In this document: piece by piece, positions 1 to 9,300 of the stretch
How positions within the stretch are numbered: the first letter of the stretch is position 1
Layout: every line of letters begins with the position of its first letter
Source of the DNA: an uncultured Prochlorococcus sp.
GTDB lineage: Bacteria > Cyanobacteriota > Cyanobacteriia > PCC-6307 > Cyanobiaceae
NCBI GenBank assembly: GCA_902521995.1
Contig: CABYTO010000012.1
Location: 1-49,947 of the forward strand
Reading direction: 5' to 3'
Length of the DNA stretch: 49,947 bases
Notes under the pieces: model-generated
The model's database searches: none
What the model was told of the DNA's origin: nothing
The model's input: the letters and a program-made list of their open reading frames with translations, nothing else
Program-made: the position numbers and the translations under genes

Positions 1-1
1 T

Positions 2-505
2 TGGCGTGTTGTAGAATTTCTACATGTCAAGCCTGGCAAGGGTTCTGCTTTCGTGCGAACAAAATTAAAATCAGTTCAAAGCGGCAACGTGGTTGAAAAA
101 ACTTTTCGAGCCGGAGAATCAGTACAGCAGGCTATCCTTGAGAAGTCTAACCTGCAGCATACTTATGTGGAGTCTGGTGATTATGTTTTTATGGACATGA
201 CAAGTTTTGAAGAGACAAGACTCACCTCTGAACAAATCGGTAAAGGTGCAAAGTATTTGAAAGAGGGAATGGATGTTAATGTAATTTTTCATAATGGTAA
301 AGTTCTAGAAGTCGAACTTCCTATATCTATTACTTTGAAAGTTACTGAAACTGATCCTGGAGTTAAAGGTGATACTGCTAGTGGGGGCACGAAACCAGCT
401 ATTCTAGAAACAGGTGCTCAAGTTATGGTTCCTTTATTTATTTCTGTTGGAGAAATGATTAAAGTCGATACTCGTAATGACAGTTATCTTGGACGCGAAA
501 ATTAA
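2..505 (+). CDS. efp: Elongation factor P, 5' end missing
   Basis: EF-P binds ribosomes stalled at polyproline stretches and promotes peptide bond formation. The reading frame is already open at base 2 and codes [20 protein letters not shown], the end of the N-terminal KOW-like domain with the PGKG loop whose Lys is the modified residue in EF-P families. The two OB-fold domains follow and the protein ends in the conserved SYLGREN-type tail. About 168 residues are visible against roughly 186 for the family, so about 18 residues lie upstream of the window. The GTG at 53 is internal, not the start. The stop overlaps the accB start by one base (TAATG), so the two are very likely one transcript with translational coupling; efp-accB is a common cyanobacterial pair. 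Identity is near certain. Confidence 0.97.
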   Translation, partial: WRVVEFLHVKPGKGSAFVRTKLKSVQSGNVVEKTFRAGESVQQAILEKSNLQHTYVESGDYVFMDMTSFEETRLTSEQIGKGAKYLKEGMDVNVIFHNGKVLEVELPISITLKVTETDPGVKGDTASGGTKPAILETGAQVMVPLFISVGEMIKVDTRNDSYLGREN

Positions 506-1012
506 TGGCTATGAAATTAGATCATGAAGATTTAAATCGCTTAATAGAGAAAATCTCTACAAGTGATATTCAAGAGTTCTCACTAGAGGGAGAAGATTTT
601 AAACTCGAAATAAAAAGGAATGTATTTGATCAAAACCAAGTTGTTAATAATTTAGTTTCTAATACTTCGTTCGATAAGCAGACAATTGCTAATCAAAAAA
701 TTATTAATGATAATATTCCTTTAGTTAATGAGCCTGAAGCCCCCCAGGTCGCCCCCCCCAGGACGCTCTGACCTAACTGAAATTACTTCTCCTATGGTTG
801 GGACATTTTATCGGGCTGCAGCGCCTGGTGAAGAGCCATTCGTCGAAGTAGGTAATAACGTTAAGGTCGGTCAAACTATTTGTATTTTGGAAGCAATGAA
901 GTTAATGAATGAAATTGAATCTGAATTTAATGCTGAAATAGTTGAGATTCTCGTTGAAAATGGAACACCAGTTGAATTTGGTCAAGTTTTAATGCGTGTT
1001 AAGCTGTCTTGA
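505..1012 (+). CDS. accB: Biotin carboxyl carrier protein of acetyl-CoA carboxylase, frameshifted
   Basis: AccB carries the biotin that shuttles carboxylate from AccC (gene at 45148) to the carboxyltransferase in the first step of fatty acid synthesis. The N-terminal half (start ATG 505, [13 protein letters not shown]) is open to a TGA at 769-771. The C-terminal biotinyl domain continues in the next frame to a TGA at 1010-1012, with the EAMKLMN motif and its biotin Lys codon at 899-901. The frames separate at a run of eight C at 752-759. With seven C the reading becomes V-A-P-P-G-R-S-D-L-T-E, running smoothly from the Pro-rich linker into ITSPMVGTFY and giving about 169 residues, the normal size. 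The gene is essential in bacteria, so a sequencing error, or slippage on the C run, is more likely than a true pseudogene. The identity is secure; the state of the frame is not. Confidence 0.93.
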
Positions 1013-2023
1013 ATTGTTAGTCATTTCTATTGCAGCCTTAATAGCCTCAATCATGCTTTGAGATTGAGCAATTCCTTTACCAGCAATATCAAATCCCGTT
1101 CCATGATCAGGAGATGTTCTTATAAAAGGTAAACCGATTGTGGTATTGACTGAGTAATTAAAAGCTATCACTTTCACTGGTATTAAACCTTGATCATGAT
1201 ACATAGCAAGAATGCCATCATGCTTTTCAGCATTTTTATCATTCCAAGCTTTTACAGAAGAATTCCAGCAACTATCTGGTGATAAAGGACCTAATAATTT
1301 AATACCTTTATTCTTTTCATTCCATGTTATTAACGCATCATTAAGCCAATCTTTCTCTTCATGACCTAAGATACCTTCCTCACCGGCGTGAGGGTTTAAT
1401 CCTGCCACTTTTAAATAAGGTTTATCAGTATAGGTATTACAAAATTCTTTGAAAAGATCCAATTTAGAGTGGATTAATTCTTTAGTTAATTTCTTGGGAA
1501 CTTCAGAAAGGGCTATGTGGGTTGTAGCTAATAAAGTATTAAATCTCCAACCTGTTATTGGTGATTTAGCTGTGAATAACATGCCAACGTTTTTTACTCC
1601 ACATGATTTTGCAAGTACTTCAGTTTGACCAGAGAAGTAATGCCCTGCTAGAGACCATGATTTCTTACAAATTGGTCCAGTTACAAGTGCTGAATTAGGA
1701 TATTGTTTTACAATTTCTATTGCTTTTTTTAAATATTGGAAACTTGAATTCCCGTAATTTGATTTAGGGTCATTATTTAATGGGCAAATTTCGATATCCT
1801 GTATTTTTAAATTTTTTGGATTTGTAAGGTTTTCTAATCCTAAGGATCTAAGATGTTCATATGTATTTTGCAGATTTTTTTTTGATCCAACTAATATAAA
1901 GTCAATATTTTTTGGTATCTGATTAGAACAAAGTGCTTTTAAAATTATTTCAGGTCCAATGCCTGACTCATCTCCGACGCTTAAAACTATCTTTAATATT
2001 TTTTTTGTATTTTGAAAATTCAT
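989..2023 (-). CDS. pdxA: 4-hydroxythreonine-4-phosphate dehydrogenase
   Basis: PdxA performs the NAD-dependent oxidation and decarboxylation of 4-phosphohydroxy-L-threonine in pyridoxal 5'-phosphate synthesis. The 344-residue length fits the family. The N-terminus has LSVGDESGIGPEI, and the three metal-ligand histidines are recognisable in AGHYFSGQTE, ATTHIAL and MYHDQGLIPVK; the C-terminal PDHGTGFDIAGKG block is also present. It converges on accB and overlaps its last 24 bases tail to tail. The downstream neighbour on the same strand, the epimerase-like gene, ends 23 bases before the pdxA start, so the two probably share a transcript. Confidence 0.96.
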   Translation of the reverse strand: MNFQNTKKILKIVLSVGDESGIGPEIILKALCSNQIPKNIDFILVGSKKNLQNTYEHLRSLGLENLTNPKNLKIQDIEICPLNNDPKSNYGNSSFQYLKKAIEIVKQYPNSALVTGPICKKSWSLAGHYFSGQTEVLAKSCGVKNVGMLFTAKSPITGWRFNTLLATTHIALSEVPKKLTKELIHSKLDLFKEFCNTYTDKPYLKVAGLNPHAGEEGILGHEEKDWLNDALITWNEKNKGIKLLGPLSPDSCWNSSVKAWNDKNAEKHDGILAMYHDQGLIPVKVIAFNYSVNTTIGLPFIRTSPDHGTGFDIAGKGIAQSQSMIEAIKAAIEMTNNSRQLNTH

Positions 2024-2046
2024 AAAAAGTTTTTAATTTATTTTTT

Positions 2047-2925
2047 TTAACTTTTCAGGTAGCAATTTTTTAAGCCTATTTTATAGTTTTTATAAATTAG
2101 TTTATATCCAAGTGTTTCGCATAAAAGTTTGTTTGAAACTCTTCTATTTTCCATCCAAAAAGATTTGGCGATAGGTGATAATTCCTCTTGTGCATCCTTA
2201 AATAATATTGGCTTTGGCATTGTTAAACCAAGTAAATTGTAGCAATATTGAATAACTTCTATCTGAGAACAAGGTTCATCATCCGCAATATTAATAACTT
2301 GGTAAAATTTTAATGAATTTTTATTTTGTAATAGATAGATAATTGCATTTGTAATGTCAGCAACATGAATTCTCGAGAATATTTGATTTTTTTTGTAAAT
2401 AACACGAATTTTTTTATTTTTTATTGCTTCAAAAGTTGATCGTCCAGGGCCATAAATACCTGGTAACCTAAAAATTTGAACAGGTAAACCAGATTCAATC
2501 CATTCTTTTTCACAATTTAATCTCTTATGACTTCTCCTTTGAAAAGGGTTAGGTTCATCAATTTCAGAAACCCAAGCTCCCTTGGTGTCCCCATAAACTC
2601 CTGTTGTAGATAAATATCCAACCCATTCAAGGGGCAAACTCTTTAGTTTATTTTTAAGACTTCTCAGAACTGGATCTTTTCCATTTTTGTCAGGAGGAAT
2701 GCAACTGAGAATATGCGTAACTCCATCAAAAGTGTTTTCATCAGGGACCATGTAGTTTTCACTGTCGAAAACAAAACTATTTGGATCACTGCATATAGAT
2801 CTTGAGCTTGTTAAAACAGAGCAACCGAATTTTCTGACAGTTTTTGCAAAAAAACTTCCACTGTAACCACATCCTAAGATTAAAAATTTATTTTTATTTC
2901 CGAGTAAACTTGCAGGCTTCTTCAT
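2047..2925 (-). CDS. NAD(P)-dependent epimerase/dehydratase-like protein (extended SDR)
   Basis: The 292-residue protein has an N-terminal Rossmann motif of the atypical extended SDR type (ILGCGYSGSFFAKTV, about residues 16-30) and the block STTGVYGD, where the active-site Tyr of this superfamily sits, followed by FRLPGIYGPGRS. This resembles the YeeZ-like branch of the NAD-dependent epimerase/dehydratases. The substrate cannot be read from the sequence. It lies just upstream of pdxA on the same strand, but that is a weak functional hint. The fold assignment is firm and the specific role is open. Confidence 0.8.
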   Translation of the reverse strand: MKKPASLLGNKNKFLILGCGYSGSFFAKTVRKFGCSVLTSSRSICSDPNSFVFDSENYMVPDENTFDGVTHILSCIPPDKNGKDPVLRSLKNKLKSLPLEWVGYLSTTGVYGDTKGAWVSEIDEPNPFQRRSHKRLNCEKEWIESGLPVQIFRLPGIYGPGRSTFEAIKNKKIRVIYKKNQIFSRIHVADITNAIIYLLQNKNSLKFYQVINIADDEPCSQIEVIQYCYNLLGLTMPKPILFKDAQEELSPIAKSFWMENRRVSNKLLCETLGYKLIYKNYKIGLKNCYLKS

Positions 2926-2957
2926 TTTATTCTAAAGTAGTACATATGTATTAACTA

Positions 2958-3188
2958 ATGATGAAGACAGCTCTTAAGCCAGATTTAAAATCAAAAACTT
3001 TCTGTATTAGCAAAAGATATCCCCGTCTTATCGAGAAAGAAATAAGTTTAATTAACTTTAAATTCTACCAAAAATTATTTGTCTTTCTTATTTCATTATC
3101 GACAATTTTAATATTCTCAGAATCGCCAAGAGAATTGGAAAATATATGTGAGAGTTATAACTCTAAAAAAATATGTAATGTTTGGTAG
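2958..3188 (+). CDS. Small hypothetical protein with one membrane segment
   Basis: A 76-residue protein with no family I can name. A hydrophobic stretch (KLFVFLISLSTILIF, about residues 39-53) suggests a single membrane segment or a late signal anchor, followed by a short polar tail with two Cys (CES, KKICNVW). Two adjacent ATG codons (2958 and 2961) could start it, and no good ribosome binding site separates them. Its stop directly abuts the stop of the converging HNH gene. A hydrophobic centre and an ordinary composition support a real gene. Confidence 0.55.
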   Translation: MMKTALKPDLKSKTFCISKRYPRLIEKEISLINFKFYQKLFVFLISLSTILIFSESPRELENICESYNSKKICNVW

Positions 3189-3590
3189 TTAAGCTGCTTT
3201 ATATTCTGAGTTATCTTTTTCGTTATTTTTATTTTTTACCTTAAAGTTTGGATTAGCCCATTGCAGTAATCTAATAGCTAATCTTAAATCCCCTTCCAAC
3301 CAAGCTCTAATAGCCATTGCTCTTCGAGGATCATAAAATTTTTGCCTTCTGTACCAATACAACGCATTTTCATCTGATTTATCCCCATTACAGGAAAGAC
3401 ATGCAGGTACACAGTTTTCTGTTGAACTTAAGCCTCCTTGGCTTCTTGGTATAACATGGTCGATAGATTCTGATGGTTTTCCGCAATATATACAACTTTT
3501 TCCTGTAAACCTGTGAATAGATTTTCGCCATTGTCTAAATCTGAACTTAGGACATAAATCCTCTAAAAACACCGCATCATTAATATGCAT
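3189..3590 (-). CDS. HNH endonuclease domain protein
   Basis: A 133-residue protein with a compact HNH fold: zinc-type pair CIYC (Cys33, Cys36), catalytic motif IDHVIPRSQGG (His45), an Asn in STENC and a second zinc pair CLSC (Cys64, Cys67). The remainder (YDPRRAMAIRAWLEGD) is a helical tail. Small stand-alone HNH proteins of this type are widespread in cyanobacteria and their role is not settled; nothing next to it (no methylase, no intron) marks it as a restriction or homing enzyme. It converges on the 76-residue gene with zero bases between the stops. Confidence 0.85.
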   Translation of the reverse strand: MHINDAVFLEDLCPKFRFRQWRKSIHRFTGKSCIYCGKPSESIDHVIPRSQGGLSSTENCVPACLSCNGDKSDENALYWYRRQKFYDPRRAMAIRAWLEGDLRLAIRLLQWANPNFKVKNKNNEKDNSEYKAA

Positions 3591-3754
3591 TCAGAATATT
3601 TAGTTAAATAAATAATCGCTTGAATATAGTAAAAGTCAACATTTATTTATGCTTTTTAGACTAAATTTGCCATGAAAATATGATTTAGTGTGTTTAGATA
3701 CAAAAAGTATTTATTTAAAATTTAAAAAAAACTATTATCTTTTGGAAACTTTAA

Positions 3755-4216
3755 TTAATAACTATATCTATCAAGTGTTTCATCATCAAATTCTCCAGAA
3801 ATTTTGTTATTAGTTTCTTCTAATTCTTTTTCTAATTTTTTTCTTTTATTTTCTATATCTTTTGCTTCTTTTTCTTTTCTCTTTTCTTCTTTTTCTAAAT
3901 CTCGTATTAGTTTTCTATTTGGATGAAGATTATCTAAATATTCGACGCAATAACTAAATTTTTCTTTTTCTCTTATAACTGTTTCAGTAATTTGCGCTGC
4001 TGCATTTTTTGGTGAAACTTTGAAAAATCCTCCCTTTTGTTTTTTTATATATGTATAAGCTGCATCCCAACTGCTTTCATGGTCATTCCCGCCGTCTCTC
4101 ATAGTACAAAAAATTTCTGCTCCAAATGAACTTGCATTTACTTGTAAGGTAGTAAGGGTTAAAGGAGTGCAAATTCCAAACGCAAGTAGTATTAGTTTTT
4201 TATTTAATCTTTGCAT
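3755..4216 (-). CDS. Exported hypothetical protein with a charged coiled-coil tail
   Basis: The 153-residue protein starts with a signal-peptide-like segment (KKLILLAFGICTPLTLTTLQ, cleavage probably after VNA). A conserved-looking block follows (FGAEIFCTMRDGGNDHESSW and AYTYIKKQKGGFFKVSPK). The last third is a Lys/Glu-rich coiled coil (EKEEKRKEKEAKDIENKRKK). I recall related short proteins in other marine picocyanobacteria (possibly the DUF6554 group), without a known function. Two Cys in the mature part could form a disulfide. Confidence 0.7.
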   Translation of the reverse strand: MQRLNKKLILLAFGICTPLTLTTLQVNASSFGAEIFCTMRDGGNDHESSWDAAYTYIKKQKGGFFKVSPKNAAAQITETVIREKEKFSYCVEYLDNLHPNRKLIRDLEKEEKRKEKEAKDIENKRKKLEKELEETNNKISGEFDDETLDRYSY

Positions 4217-4272
4217 TGAGCTTTTATCTTCTATTTAAAAATATCTTTTATTATCAATATGTCTATAGAAAT

Positions 4273-4785
4273 TTAAGTTTTAATTACTCCAAATATATTC
4301 AAGCATTTCACCACTAAAGGAAGAATTAGAAGCACAGTAATTAACCTAACTGCGTGTAGAGTAGCTACTGCAGCTCCTACCCCATACTCTGATCCTACAA
4401 GACTCATACCGCTAATACCTCCTGGTGCTGCACCAAGAATTGTTGTTATCACATCGATATTAAGTAATCTGCTTGTCCATAATCCAATTGCTAATCCTGT
4501 AATAACTAAAGTAAAAGTTATTAAAATAGCAGGCCTCCATAAGGTTTGAATATCGATTAATGAGTCTTTAGTTAAAGATGTACCAATAACTGTTCCAATG
4601 CCGATTTCTAAAATTGTTCTTGTGCCTGTTGGCCACTCTGCAATATCGACTTTGCCACTGATGCTAAGTATGCTTGCGCCTATTAAGGCACCTGCAAGAG
4701 GAGCTGCAGGGATACCTGTTTTTAGAGCTAAAGCCCCAAAAATGCCACCAGCAAGAAGGTAATATATGAGATTTATGTTTGGCAT
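4273..4785 (-). CDS. AbrB-type membrane protein, single repeat unit
   Basis: The 170-residue hydrophobic protein has about five membrane segments, with GALALKTGIPAAPLAGALIGA near the start and the signature TILGAAPGGISGMSLVGSEYG. This is the membrane 'AbrB duplication' domain, often mislabelled as the AbrB transcription regulator or ammonia monooxygenase. Larger relatives carry two copies in about 350 residues; this one carries one and could work as a dimer. Substrate and role are unknown. Confidence 0.75.
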   Translation of the reverse strand: MPNINLIYYLLAGGIFGALALKTGIPAAPLAGALIGASILSISGKVDIAEWPTGTRTILEIGIGTVIGTSLTKDSLIDIQTLWRPAILITFTLVITGLAIGLWTSRLLNIDVITTILGAAPGGISGMSLVGSEYGVGAAVATLHAVRLITVLLILPLVVKCLNIFGVIKT

Positions 4786-4917
4786 AAACTATAGTGATGT
4801 TTGGACATAATATTAGAAAAAAATTTATTTGTTTAAGTTTATATTTAAAAAATATTTTGTTTTCCTCTCGTAATGTCCCCTTTTGTTGGCATAATATTAT
4901 CTAAAGCATTAATTTTT

Positions 4918-5115
4918 ATGTCTTCACAAATTACATATAAAGATAATAAAAATCGCATTAAGAAAAAATTATCTTTTTTTGAGGGTGGCCACCAGCTTGA
5001 AAAATTAGAGTTTGCACTTGCAATAGCTCAAACCAAGGGTGATGAAAAAAAATCAATCGTTCTTAGAAAAAAGATTGTTGAATTAGGGGGCAATGTCGAA
5101 GAGCCAGGTACTTAA
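4918..5115 (+). CDS. Small conserved hypothetical protein
   Basis: I choose the ATG at 4918 (MSSQITYKDNKNRIKKKLSF, 65 residues) over the upstream ATG at 4873, because the extra 15 residues are hydrophobic and unlike the charged body. The protein is a short, basic, helical polypeptide (LEKLEFALAIAQTKGDEKKS) ending in GGNVEEPGT. No family is recognised. Its stop lies one base from the stop of the converging aminotransferase gene. Confidence 0.6.
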   Translation: MSSQITYKDNKNRIKKKLSFFEGGHQLEKLEFALAIAQTKGDEKKSIVLRKKIVELGGNVEEPGT

Positions 5116-5116
5116 T

Positions 5117-6280
5117 TTAACTTTCCCCAAGATATTTAGATACCACAACTAATGCTTCACCAGCTTGTTGGGCTGAAATTTTACCGAGATCAAGCAGAGT
5201 ATTACTAATAGCAGAAATTACCGTAACAATATCTCTGTCATTCACATAACCTAAATGTCCTACTCTAAAAATTTTGCCCTTCAAATGATCTTGACCACCA
5301 GCAAGTAAGATATCAAAATTATCTTTTATAGTTTTTCTAAACTCTTCAGCATCCATTCCATCAGTTTTTATTGCAGTAATAGAAGGGCTTAAATGTTTTT
5401 CATTAGCAAATAATTTTAGATTTAAAGCTTTTACAGCATTGCTTATAGCTAATTTATGTTTATTGTGTCTGAGGAAAATATTATTTAATCCTTCTTCTCT
5501 CATCATTTTTAAAGCTTCATCTAAAGCAAAAAACAAATTAACTGCTGGAGTATATGGATTACTGTTACTTAAAAGACTTTTTCTGTAGGATTTTAAATTT
5601 AAATAAAATTTTGGTAAATTAGATTTTTCTGCAGCTTCCCATGCTTTTTGGCTCATTGCTATAAAACTAAGTCCAGGAGGTATCATATATCCCTTTTGTG
5701 AGCCTGAAGCAACGATGTCTAATTTCCATTCATCTACTGGGACATTGCAAGCTCCAAGACTTGTAACGCAGTCAACAATTGATAAAGCTGTGTTATGCGC
5801 GCGAATATATGAACTTATAGTTTCTAGATCATTAATTACACCTGTTGAGGTTTCAGAATGAGTTAATATAACCGCTTTTATTTCTTTTTGTTTATCTTCC
5901 TCTAATACCTTTTTAAATTCTTCTGGATCAAGTGGAGTGCCCCAATCTGAATCAATTTTTATTACTTCTAGACCAAATTCTTTCGCAACTTTTACCCATC
6001 TTTCGCCAAATTTTCCATTTTCTCCACAAATTACTTTATCTCCTCTACTTAAGGTATTTATTATTCCAGCCTCCATCGCAGCAGTACCACTACCAGTGAT
6101 TGTCAGAACATCATTTTGAGTTTGATGAAGCCACTGTAAATTTTTAGTAGTACTCTCTACGAGATCTTGAAATTCTTTACTGCGATGGCCTATTGGATGC
6201 TTACTTAATGCTTGCAAAACTTTCTCTGGAACTGGTGTGGGACCAGGAATCATCAATGATAATTTTTGTTGTATGGCCAC
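5117..6280 (-). CDS. Class V aminotransferase (serine/alanine-glyoxylate aminotransferase-like)
   Basis: A 387-residue PLP enzyme of the family that transaminates glyoxylate using alanine or serine; cyanobacterial members are often mislabelled 'soluble hydrogenase small subunit'. The N-terminus MIPGPTPVPEKVLQALSKHP is typical. The PLP-binding region has GSGTAAME and HSETSTGV, the SIVDCVTSLG Asp block, and the Schiff-base Lys196 in SGSQKGYM. The C-terminal GKIFRVGHLGYV substrate-anchoring motif is present. It probably serves photorespiratory glycine formation; the exact amino donor cannot be told from sequence. Confidence 0.9.
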   Translation of the reverse strand: MAIQQKLSLMIPGPTPVPEKVLQALSKHPIGHRSKEFQDLVESTTKNLQWLHQTQNDVLTITGSGTAAMEAGIINTLSRGDKVICGENGKFGERWVKVAKEFGLEVIKIDSDWGTPLDPEEFKKVLEEDKQKEIKAVILTHSETSTGVINDLETISSYIRAHNTALSIVDCVTSLGACNVPVDEWKLDIVASGSQKGYMIPPGLSFIAMSQKAWEAAEKSNLPKFYLNLKSYRKSLLSNSNPYTPAVNLFFALDEALKMMREEGLNNIFLRHNKHKLAISNAVKALNLKLFANEKHLSPSITAIKTDGMDAEEFRKTIKDNFDILLAGGQDHLKGKIFRVGHLGYVNDRDIVTVISAISNTLLDLGKISAQQAGEALVVVSKYLGES

Positions 6281-6340
6281 TTTTTGTTAAATAGGTCATT
6301 CTTAGATTAGTTCTCATTATATATTTTTCAATTACTTGAT

Positions 6341-7453
6341 TTGAAAAAAGGATTTTCTTTACCTTTGTGGGTTGCTGGAGCTGCTAGGTCAGCATTAAAA
6401 AAACTAGTTGGTTTACCATTTGAGAGTTATGAACTAATAAAAATTCCTAATGAAAAAAAAGAAATAAAAATTGAGATTCATTCTGTTGGTTTACTCAAAG
6501 ATGGCACACATGCATTAGGAATTACCTTTGCAAAGTCTGGCTTAGATCTTGATATTACACAAAACTTAGAAATATGGACAATAGCCTCTTTAGAAAAAAT
6601 TTCTTTTAATAATCCTGATCAAAAAATTCCAATAAATATCATTGCAGGATCAGGTGTTGGGGTAAAAGAAGATACATCAGAGATATGCATTTCTAATTTT
6701 GCAAAAGAAGTTTTATATGAAAATTTATTAGATAGTATTCCAGTGGGCTTTAATTTGAAACTAGAAATTATTTTCCCAAATGGGGAGTTCTTAGCTGAAA
6801 GAACTAGTAATAAGTCATTTGGTATTGTAAATGGATTATCTATTATTGGCACATCTGCTCAGACTTACTCTAGTGCTTCGCCTGATCAATTAGAAGAGGC
6901 TAAAAATAATTTAGCAAAGTTAATTCAAAATGATTTTAAAGGGGAAGTTGTTTTTGTTATTGGTGAAAATGGGTTAAATTTGGCCAAAACTTATAATGTT
7001 AATTTGCCAATTATCAAAATTGGCAATTGGATAGGACCATTATTAGTTGATGCTGCAATAAAAAAAGTCAAAACTGTAATTCTTTTTGGTTATCACGGGA
7101 AATTAATTAAATTAGCAGGTGGTATTTTTCATACACACAATCATTTAGCTGATGCAAGAATTGAGATTCTTGTGTATTTAGCCATTCAACAAAAGGTACC
7201 ACTTGAAATAATAGTTAAATTATCTCAGTTAGATAATCTTGAGGATGCATTACTAATTCTTGAAAGATTTAATAAATCTTTAGCTGATAAATTATTCAAG
7301 AATTTATCAAATGCTATTGAAAAGCGTTCTTTTACTTACGTTAATAGATATGTAAAAACAGATATGGAAATCGCATCAATCATTTTTGATAGAAAAAGGA
7401 AAATAAGGTGGGCTGGAATTTACGGTAATAAGTATATTTCCTATTTTCAATGA
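6341..7453 (+). CDS. cbiD: Cobalt-precorrin-5B C1-methyltransferase
   Basis: CbiD methylates C1 of cobalt-precorrin-5B in the oxygen-independent branch of corrin (cobalamin or pseudocobalamin) synthesis. Start is TTG 6341 (MKKGFSLPLWVAGAARSALK); no ATG with the conserved N-terminus exists nearby. The 370-residue length fits. Family features seen include the GSGVGV-type loop (IIAGSGVGVKED), SIIGTSAQTYSS, and FGYHGKLIKLAGGIFHTHNHLADAR near the C-terminus, which I quote only in part: GKLIKLAGGIFHTH. It lies directly upstream of guaA with a 54-base gap, an arrangement I recall from other picocyanobacteria. Confidence 0.92.
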   Translation: MKKGFSLPLWVAGAARSALKKLVGLPFESYELIKIPNEKKEIKIEIHSVGLLKDGTHALGITFAKSGLDLDITQNLEIWTIASLEKISFNNPDQKIPINIIAGSGVGVKEDTSEICISNFAKEVLYENLLDSIPVGFNLKLEIIFPNGEFLAERTSNKSFGIVNGLSIIGTSAQTYSSASPDQLEEAKNNLAKLIQNDFKGEVVFVIGENGLNLAKTYNVNLPIIKIGNWIGPLLVDAAIKKVKTVILFGYHGKLIKLAGGIFHTHNHLADARIEILVYLAIQQKVPLEIIVKLSQLDNLEDALLILERFNKSLADKLFKNLSNAIEKRSFTYVNRYVKTDMEIASIIFDRKRKIRWAGIYGNKYISYFQ

Positions 7454-7507
7454 GATTAATTTGTGATTGATTATGCTTTTGCCAATAAATTGAGTTAACT
7501 TTTATAC

Positions 7508-9094
7508 ATGAGTCAAACATCTTTAAAAAAAGAAAGAGATCCTTCAATATTAATTCTAGATTTTGGATCTCAATATTCTGAATTGATTGCTAGAAGAATA
7601 AGAGAAACTAACGTTTTTTCTCTTGTAGTAAGTAACTGTATTTCAATTGAGGAAATTAAAAATATTAATCCTAAAGGGATCATTTTGAGTGGAGGTCCAA
7701 ATTCTGTATATGAACAAAATTCTCCTAAGTGTGATAAAAAAATTTTCAATTTAGGAATTCCTATTCTTGGCATATGCTATGGAATGCAATTAATGGTTAG
7801 AGAACTTGGAGGATCTGTTATTTCAGCAACCAAAAAAGCTGAATATGGAAGAGCACCAATAAATATAGACCAAGAATCTGATCTTCTTTCTGATGTAGAA
7901 GATAAATCTATTATGTGGATGAGTCATGGCGATTCTATTAATTGTTTGCCTGATGGATTTAATAAAATTGCTCATACTGAGAACACATTCCATGCAGCAA
8001 TTTCAAATGATGTAAAGAAATTATTTGGCGTACAATTTCATCCTGAAGTTATTCATTCAGAGTTTGGGATGACGGTAATTAAAAATTTTGTTTATAAAAT
8101 TTCTTGCTGTGCGGCTGATTGGACAACCGAAACTTATATAGAGGAAACTATTCCCATCATAAGAGAGCAAGTTGGCAATAAAAAAGTTTTGCTTGCCTTG
8201 TCTGGAGGGGTAGATTCTTCAACTCTTGCTTTTCTTCTCAATAAAGCAATTGGAAGTCAGCTTACATGCATGTTTATAGACCAAGGTTTCATGAGAAAAG
8301 GTGAACCAGAATTTTTAATGAATTTTTTTGATAAGAAATTTCATATAAAGGTTGAATACATAAATGCAAGGGAAAGGTTTATTGCAAAATTAAAAGGTAT
8401 AACAGATCCAGAACAAAAAAGGAAAATTATAGGTGCAGAATTTATTAGAGTATTTGAGGAAGAAAGCAATAGATTGGGACCTTTTCAGTATTTAGCCCAA
8501 GGTACTCTTTATCCTGATGTTATTGAAAGTGCCGGTACTAATATTGATCCTAAGACTGGTGAAAGAATAGCTGTAAAAATAAAGAGTCATCATAACGTGG
8601 GAGGATTGCCAAAAGATTTACAATTCAAATTAGTCGAGCCATTGAGAAAACTTTTTAAGGATGAAGTCCGAAAGGTTGGCGCTGCATTAGGTTTGCCGGA
8701 TGAAATTATCAAAAGGCATCCATTCCCAGGTCCTGGATTAGCTATAAGAATTTTGGGAGAGGTAAACAATGAAAAACTTGATTGTCTAAGAGATGCAGAT
8801 TGGATAGTAAGAGACGAAATTAAAAAAGCAGGTCTTTACAATGATATTTGGCAGGCTTTTGCAGTATTACTCCCGGTTAAAACTGTTGGAGTGATGGGTG
8901 ATAAAAGGACTTATTCATGGCCAATTGTTTTACGATGTGTATCAAGTGAGGATGGTATGACAGCGGATTGGTCAAAAATTCCTTTTCAGATTTTGGAGAG
9001 GATTGCAAATAGAATCGTAAACGAAGTAGATTTAGTTAATAGAGTTGTTTATGATGTAACAAGTAAACCTCCTGGCACTATTGAGTGGGAGTGA
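7508..9094 (+). CDS. guaA: GMP synthase (glutamine-hydrolysing)
   Basis: GuaA converts XMP to GMP with ATP and glutamine. The 528-residue protein has both domains. The class I glutamine amidotransferase domain has the nucleophile Cys90 in GICYGMQ and the catalytic His-Glu in VQFHPEV. The ATP pyrophosphatase domain has the PP-loop SGGVDSS, and the dimerisation domain ends with the conserved [12 protein letters not shown] 7508 fits, starting just before the amidotransferase strand [10 protein letters not shown]. It is the last core gene before the accessory stretch that begins at about 9095. Confidence 0.98.
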   Translation: MSQTSLKKERDPSILILDFGSQYSELIARRIRETNVFSLVVSNCISIEEIKNINPKGIILSGGPNSVYEQNSPKCDKKIFNLGIPILGICYGMQLMVRELGGSVISATKKAEYGRAPINIDQESDLLSDVEDKSIMWMSHGDSINCLPDGFNKIAHTENTFHAAISNDVKKLFGVQFHPEVIHSEFGMTVIKNFVYKISCCAADWTTETYIEETIPIIREQVGNKKVLLALSGGVDSSTLAFLLNKAIGSQLTCMFIDQGFMRKGEPEFLMNFFDKKFHIKVEYINARERFIAKLKGITDPEQKRKIIGAEFIRVFEEESNRLGPFQYLAQGTLYPDVIESAGTNIDPKTGERIAVKIKSHHNVGGLPKDLQFKLVEPLRKLFKDEVRKVGAALGLPDEIIKRHPFPGPGLAIRILGEVNNEKLDCLRDADWIVRDEIKKAGLYNDIWQAFAVLLPVKTVGVMGDKRTYSWPIVLRCVSSEDGMTADWSKIPFQILERIANRIVNEVDLVNRVVYDVTSKPPGTIEWE

Positions 9095-9130
9095 AGAATA
9101 GGTTATAAACCCAGTTATAGACTCAAAAAG

Positions 9131-9216
9131 TAGGTTTCCCTTAGGTTTCCCTCAGAATTTATGTATCCTATTTGCAATGGATCTTAACAGCGAGATTTCC
9201 CTCAGGTTTCCCGCGG
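9131..9216 (+). repeat. Two pairs of 11-bp-phased TTTCCC direct repeats
   Basis: The gap downstream of guaA holds TAGGTTTCCCT twice in direct tandem (9131-9141 and 9142-9152). A second, similar pair sits at about 9193-9212, with TTTCCC at 9196 and 9207. Within each pair the spacing is 11 bp, one helical turn. Similar 11-bp pairs with different words occur at 13745, 13893 and 15752. Function is unknown; possibilities are half-sites for a response regulator or other dimeric protein, or recombination sites. Confidence 0.6.
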
Positions 9217-9235
9217 AGTGAAAATCCTTACTCCA

Positions 9236-9266
9236 TAGAGAAATCGTAGAGTTTTAAATTTCTCTA
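9236..9266. other. 9-bp inverted repeat downstream of the nuclease cassette
   Basis: TAGAGAAAT at 9236-9244 is repeated in inverse orientation at 9258-9266 with a 13-base loop. It lies just past the end of the 47-residue ORF (9301). It could act as a terminator-like hairpin for the minus-strand cassette, although no clear T run follows on either strand. A shorter stem (GGAGT/ACTCC, about 9215-9234) lies next to it. Confidence 0.35.
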
Positions 9267-9300
9267 CACTTTGTATTTAAAATTCTATTTTTTTATGCTC

